Translations under genes and position numbers: made by a program
Shown: positions 6,084 to 6,105 of the stretch, one piece after another
Layout: each line of letters opens with the position of its first letter
Position numbering within the stretch: the stretch's first letter is position 1
Assembly (NCBI GenBank): GCA_002438545.1
Contig: DJPK01000002.1
Coordinates: 3,919-10,023 of the forward strand
Length of the DNA stretch: 6,105 nucleotides
Reading direction: 5' to 3'
Source of the DNA: Caryophanales bacterium UBA6414
Lineage (GTDB): Bacteria > Bacillota_I > Bacilli_A > RF39 > UBA660
The notes under the pieces: model-generated
Told to the model about the DNA's origin: nothing
Database searches by the model: none
Seen by the model: the letters and a program-made list of their open reading frames with translations, nothing else

Positions 6084-6105
6084 ATAGAAGTTAACATAAT
6101 ATACA

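Noticed and set aside
1..6105. CRISPR arrays, insertion sequences, tRNA or rRNA genes, toxin-antitoxin or defence systems
   Set aside because: I saw no regularly spaced repeats, transposase motifs, tRNA-like folds or paired small genes. Repetition in the window is simple AT-rich composition.

Overview
The window is a very AT-rich stretch of bacterial chromosome with compact housekeeping genes, Shine-Dalgarno-type ribosome binding sites (AGGAG, AAAGGA, AGAGGG) and near-consensus sigma-70/SigA-type promoters. TGA acts as a stop (end of the first gene) and tryptophan is encoded by TGG, so the code is standard rather than the mycoplasma code. Base composition, protein style and gene neighbourhood suggest an AT-rich Bacillota member, perhaps an uncultured lineage of Bacilli. 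The exact lineage cannot be fixed from this sequence alone.

Layout. Positions 1-250 hold a promoter and a structured RNA of about 180 nt that folds into one long, interrupted hairpin. It is best explained as 6S RNA (ssrS), which binds the housekeeping RNA polymerase. It lies immediately before tcdA (267-947, +), which encodes the tRNA t6A-to-ct6A dehydratase. A perfect consensus promoter (TTGACA-N17-TATAAT) overlaps the tcdA stop codon and drives an unrecognised 477-residue, mostly helical soluble protein (998-2431, +). This gene converges on rarA (2435-3649, -), a replication-associated AAA+ ATPase. The two stop codons are 3 nt apart, and a bidirectional terminator hairpin is embedded in the coding ends of both genes.

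The 118-nt gap 3650-3767 holds back-to-back promoters for rarA (leftward) and for a rightward two-gene unit. That unit is xerD (3768-4652), a tyrosine recombinase with all six catalytic residues, and a phosphomannomutase/phosphoglucomutase (4674-6035). It ends at a strong terminator at 6044-6083.

How they fit together. Most of the window concerns core information processing: transcription control by 6S RNA, tRNA modification by TcdA, replication-fork maintenance by RarA, and chromosome dimer resolution by XerD. A hexose-phosphate mutase for envelope or sugar-nucleotide precursors is co-transcribed with xerD. I see no mobile element, CRISPR array, defence island or toxin pair. The only real unknown is the 477-residue protein, which sits between two genes that are neighbours in Bacillus subtilis (yrvM and yrvN/rarA).
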